From VBDM01 sp035651815 (GTDB lineage: Bacteria; Pseudomonadota; Gammaproteobacteria; Burkholderiales; SG8-39), in assembly GCA_035651815.1 (NCBI GenBank), contig DASRFB010000118.1, positions 1 through 7,649 on the forward strand: a DNA stretch of 7,649 nucleotides, written 5' to 3'. The position numbers were made by a program, and so were the translations under genes. Below the pieces are notes generated by a model that saw only the letters and a list, made by a program, of their open reading frames with translations, did no database searches and was not told the origin of the DNA. Positions 6,517-7,649 of the stretch are shown here, one piece after another; position 1 is the stretch's first letter, and each line of letters opens with the position of its first letter.

Positions 6517-6522
6517 TATCAT
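6517..6522 (+). promoter_or_regulatory. Candidate -10 element of the Crp/Fnr gene
   Basis: TATCAT matches five of six bases of TATAAT and would start RNA near 6529, about 43 bases before GTG 6572. The -35 position (TGTTCG) is poor and falls inside the palindrome, so the promoter may be weak or activator-dependent. Confidence 0.4.
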
Positions 6523-6558
6523 GATTCGCACTGTTCTTGATGTCGGTTCGTATTGGTC

Positions 6559-6564
6559 GAGGAG
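6559..6564 (+). promoter_or_regulatory. Shine-Dalgarno deciding the Crp/Fnr start
   Basis: GAGGAG lies seven bases before GTG 6572, in frame. The upstream in-frame ATG 6521 lacks such a site and overlaps the candidate -10, so GTG 6572 is preferred. Confidence 0.7.
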
Positions 6565-6571
6565 AGCTCAC

Positions 6572-7297
6572 GTGGCCGCCAAGACCTTTGCAGCCGCTCC
6601 GCTGCAAAACGAGCTCCTTGCGGCGCTCCCCGCCACCGATTACCTGCGCATCCTGCCGAGCCTGGAGTTCGTGGAGCTGCCACTGGGTCTGCCGCTGTAC
6701 GAACCCGGCGACCGCCTCAGTCATGTGTATTTCGTAACCGCCGGCATCGTCTCGCTGCTCTACGTGCTCGAGAACGGCGCCTCGGCTGAGATCGCCCTCA
6801 CCGGCTGCGAGGGCATGGTCGGGATCTCGCTCTTCATGGGCGGGGAGAGCACGCCGAGCCGCGCCGTCGTGCAGATCGCCGGGCACGCCTACCGGTTGTC
6901 CGCGAGAGTGCTGAACGAGGAGTTCGAAAGGGGCAGCGAGATGCGGCATCTGCTGCTGCGCTTCACCCAGGCGCTCATCACACAGATGGCGCAGACGGCG
7001 GTGTGCAACCGGCATCATTCGGTGGAGCAGCAGCTGTGCCGATGGCTCCTGTTGAGCGTCGACCGCTTGTCGTCCAACGAGCTCATCATGACGCAGGAGC
7101 TGATCGCCAGCATGTTGGGGGTGCGCCGCGAAGGGGTGACTGCGGCGGCCCGAGCTCTCCAGAAAGCCGGACTGATACAGTACAGCCGCGGCCACATCGC
7201 GCTCGCCGACCGGGCCGGCTTGGAGCGCCGGGTATGTGAATGCTATGCCGTCGTGAAACGGGAGACGGAGCGCCTGCGCGCATACGACAAGGCGTAG
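6572..7297 (+). CDS. Crp/Fnr-family transcriptional regulator
   Basis: The 241-residue DNA-binding regulator has an N-terminal cyclic-nucleotide-binding-like beta barrel (about residues 15-115: LPLGLPLYEPGDRLSHVYF, GIVSLLYVLENGASAEIAL), a dimerisation helix (about 120-150, ALITQMAQTAVCNRHHSVEQQLCRWLL) and a C-terminal winged helix-turn-helix (about 173-215, TQELIASMLGVRREGVTAAARALQ). In the pocket region the sequence is MVGISLFMGGESTPSRAVVQ: Arg97 could match the Crp phosphate-binding Arg, but the GEL glutamate that contacts cAMP is absent, so cAMP is unlikely to be the ligand. There is no Fnr-like N-terminal Cys cluster. The C-terminal tail has CECYAVVKRE. The start is GTG 6572; a longer version from ATG 6521 would add 17 residues. 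The gene stands alone, preceded by a palindrome and followed by a different Crp-like site. Family is secure; the regulon is unknown. Confidence 0.92.
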   Translation: MAAKTFAAAPLQNELLAALPATDYLRILPSLEFVELPLGLPLYEPGDRLSHVYFVTAGIVSLLYVLENGASAEIALTGCEGMVGISLFMGGESTPSRAVVQIAGHAYRLSARVLNEEFERGSEMRHLLLRFTQALITQMAQTAVCNRHHSVEQQLCRWLLLSVDRLSSNELIMTQELIASMLGVRREGVTAAARALQKAGLIQYSRGHIALADRAGLERRVCECYAVVKRETERLRAYDKA

Positions 7298-7320
7298 GGT
7301 TTCTTTGGCGCCACGCAATG

Positions 7321-7336
7321 TGTGCGCCACCGCACA
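7321..7336. promoter_or_regulatory. Crp/Fnr-type binding site (TGTG-N8-CACA)
   Basis: TGTGCG (7321-7326) and CGCACA (7331-7336) are perfect inverse halves around CCAC. The 16-base layout equals that of the Crp consensus TGTGA-N6-TCACA, with C/G in place of the inner A/T. It lies 23 bases after the regulator stop. Its centre is 41.5 bases before the start predicted from the -10 at 7358-7363, which is class II activator spacing. Confidence 0.6.
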
Positions 7337-7357
7337 GACGACCGGCCGCGCCATGTC

Positions 7358-7363
7358 TTACAA
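7358..7363 (+). promoter_or_regulatory. Candidate -10 element for the gene at 7567
   Basis: TTACAA (or TACAAC one base on, four of six matches to TATAAT) would start RNA near 7370. No -35 is seen; the Crp-like palindrome occupies that place, as in activator-dependent promoters. Confidence 0.35.
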
Positions 7364-7442
7364 CCCACCTACTTAAAGCAGGCGTAGAGAACTCAAAGGA
7401 AGAGCACGCAATCGGGCTCCGCCGCTGCCTTTCGAGGGAAGC

Positions 7443-7495
7443 GGACTTCTCCTTCGAGGGACCGGCAGTTCAACGCGCTTCTCTAAGAGAAGTCC
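7443..7495 (+). repeat. Competing inverted repeats in the leader of the gene at 7567
   Basis: GGACTTCTC (7443-7451) is an exact inverse of GAGAAGTCC (7487-7495). The second arm can instead pair locally within CTTCTCTAAGAGAAG (7478-7492), a seven-base-pair palindrome with one central base. The two folds exclude each other. A direct repeat TTCGAGGGA occurs at 7431-7439 and 7453-7461, 22 bases apart. No known riboswitch is recognised. Confidence 0.5.
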
Positions 7496-7555
7496 ATCGC
7501 GCGGATAACAACCGTCTTGATCGTGAAACACCGCAGAACGCAACAACCCACCATC

Positions 7556-7561
7556 AAGGAG
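7556..7561 (+). promoter_or_regulatory. Shine-Dalgarno of the 3'-terminal gene
   Basis: AAGGAG lies five bases before ATG 7567 and supports it as a real translation start even though the gene is cut by the window end. Confidence 0.75.
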
Positions 7562-7566
7562 CTCAC

Positions 7567-7649
7567 ATGAGACGTCCAGCGATCGGAGCTGTCATCGGTG
7601 TCGCAACCATCGGGATTGCCATGTTTGTCGGATTTGGAGCGGGCATCGG
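7567..7649 (+). CDS. N-terminus of an unrecognised membrane or secreted protein (partial)
   Basis: Only 27 full codons are present and the frame is open to the window end. The start MRRPAIGAVIGVATIG has two Arg followed by a long hydrophobic, glycine-rich stretch (about residues 5-27, IGAVIGVATIGIAMFVGFGA), fitting a signal peptide or a single membrane helix with glycine-zipper-like spacing. ATG 7567 is supported by AAGGAG. The gene follows the Crp/Fnr regulator in the same direction, after a leader of about 200 bases and a putative Crp-type site, so it may be a target of that regulator. The family cannot be named from this fragment. Confidence 0.65.
   Translation, partial: MRRPAIGAVIGVATIGIAMFVGFGAGI

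Noticed and set aside
6062..6520. An integrated element with an att site at tRNA-Ser
   Set aside because: No duplicate of the tRNA 3' end, no integrase and no phage-like gene is visible in the window.
1..7649. CRISPR array or insertion sequence
   Set aside because: No regularly spaced direct repeats, transposase motifs or paired terminal repeats with target duplications were seen.

Overview
The window is GC-rich (strong G/C preference at third codon positions) and reads as a piece of a proteobacterial, most likely betaproteobacterial, chromosome. The evidence is close similarity, recognised by eye, to the HldD, CysM, RlmD and YccA families, a tRNA-Ser gene with an encoded CCA end, and a Crp/Fnr regulator of a type common in beta- and alphaproteobacteria. 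No genus can be named from the sequence.

Layout: (1) Bases 2-3689 carry four tightly packed plus-strand genes: the 3' part of hldD (LPS heptose precursor epimerase), cysM (cysteine synthase B, 4-base overlap with hldD), a PolB-type 3'-5' exonuclease (10-base gap) and rlmD (23S rRNA m5U methyltransferase, 13-base gap). This looks like one housekeeping transcription unit. (2) Bases 3690-3827 are a leader with overlapping small hairpins. It precedes a 451-residue di-haem c-type cytochrome with a lipoprotein signal, whose C-terminal part resembles the CcpA/MauG peroxidase family. (3) A bidirectional intrinsic terminator (5200-5230) separates this gene from the convergent minus-strand yccA, a seven-helix Bax-inhibitor-1 family protein. 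(4) yccA is divergent from tRNA-Ser(UGA) at 6062-6151. (5) Bases 6152-6489 hold no convincing gene, only several inverted repeats. (6) A Crp/Fnr-family regulator (6572-7297) is preceded by a perfect 9+9 palindrome and followed by a second, different palindrome with Crp-site geometry, TGTG-N8-CACA. (7) A leader of about 200 bases with competing inverted repeats precedes the first 27 codons of a membrane or secreted protein, cut by the window end.

Most of the window is ordinary core genome. The least explained part is the right end. There a Crp/Fnr regulator lacking the usual cAMP-binding glutamate sits between two distinct palindromic sites. The second is placed as a class II activator site would be (centre -41.5 from a predicted start), driving a long structured leader and a small membrane protein. 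This is a testable regulatory module, but a new system cannot be claimed from sequence alone.
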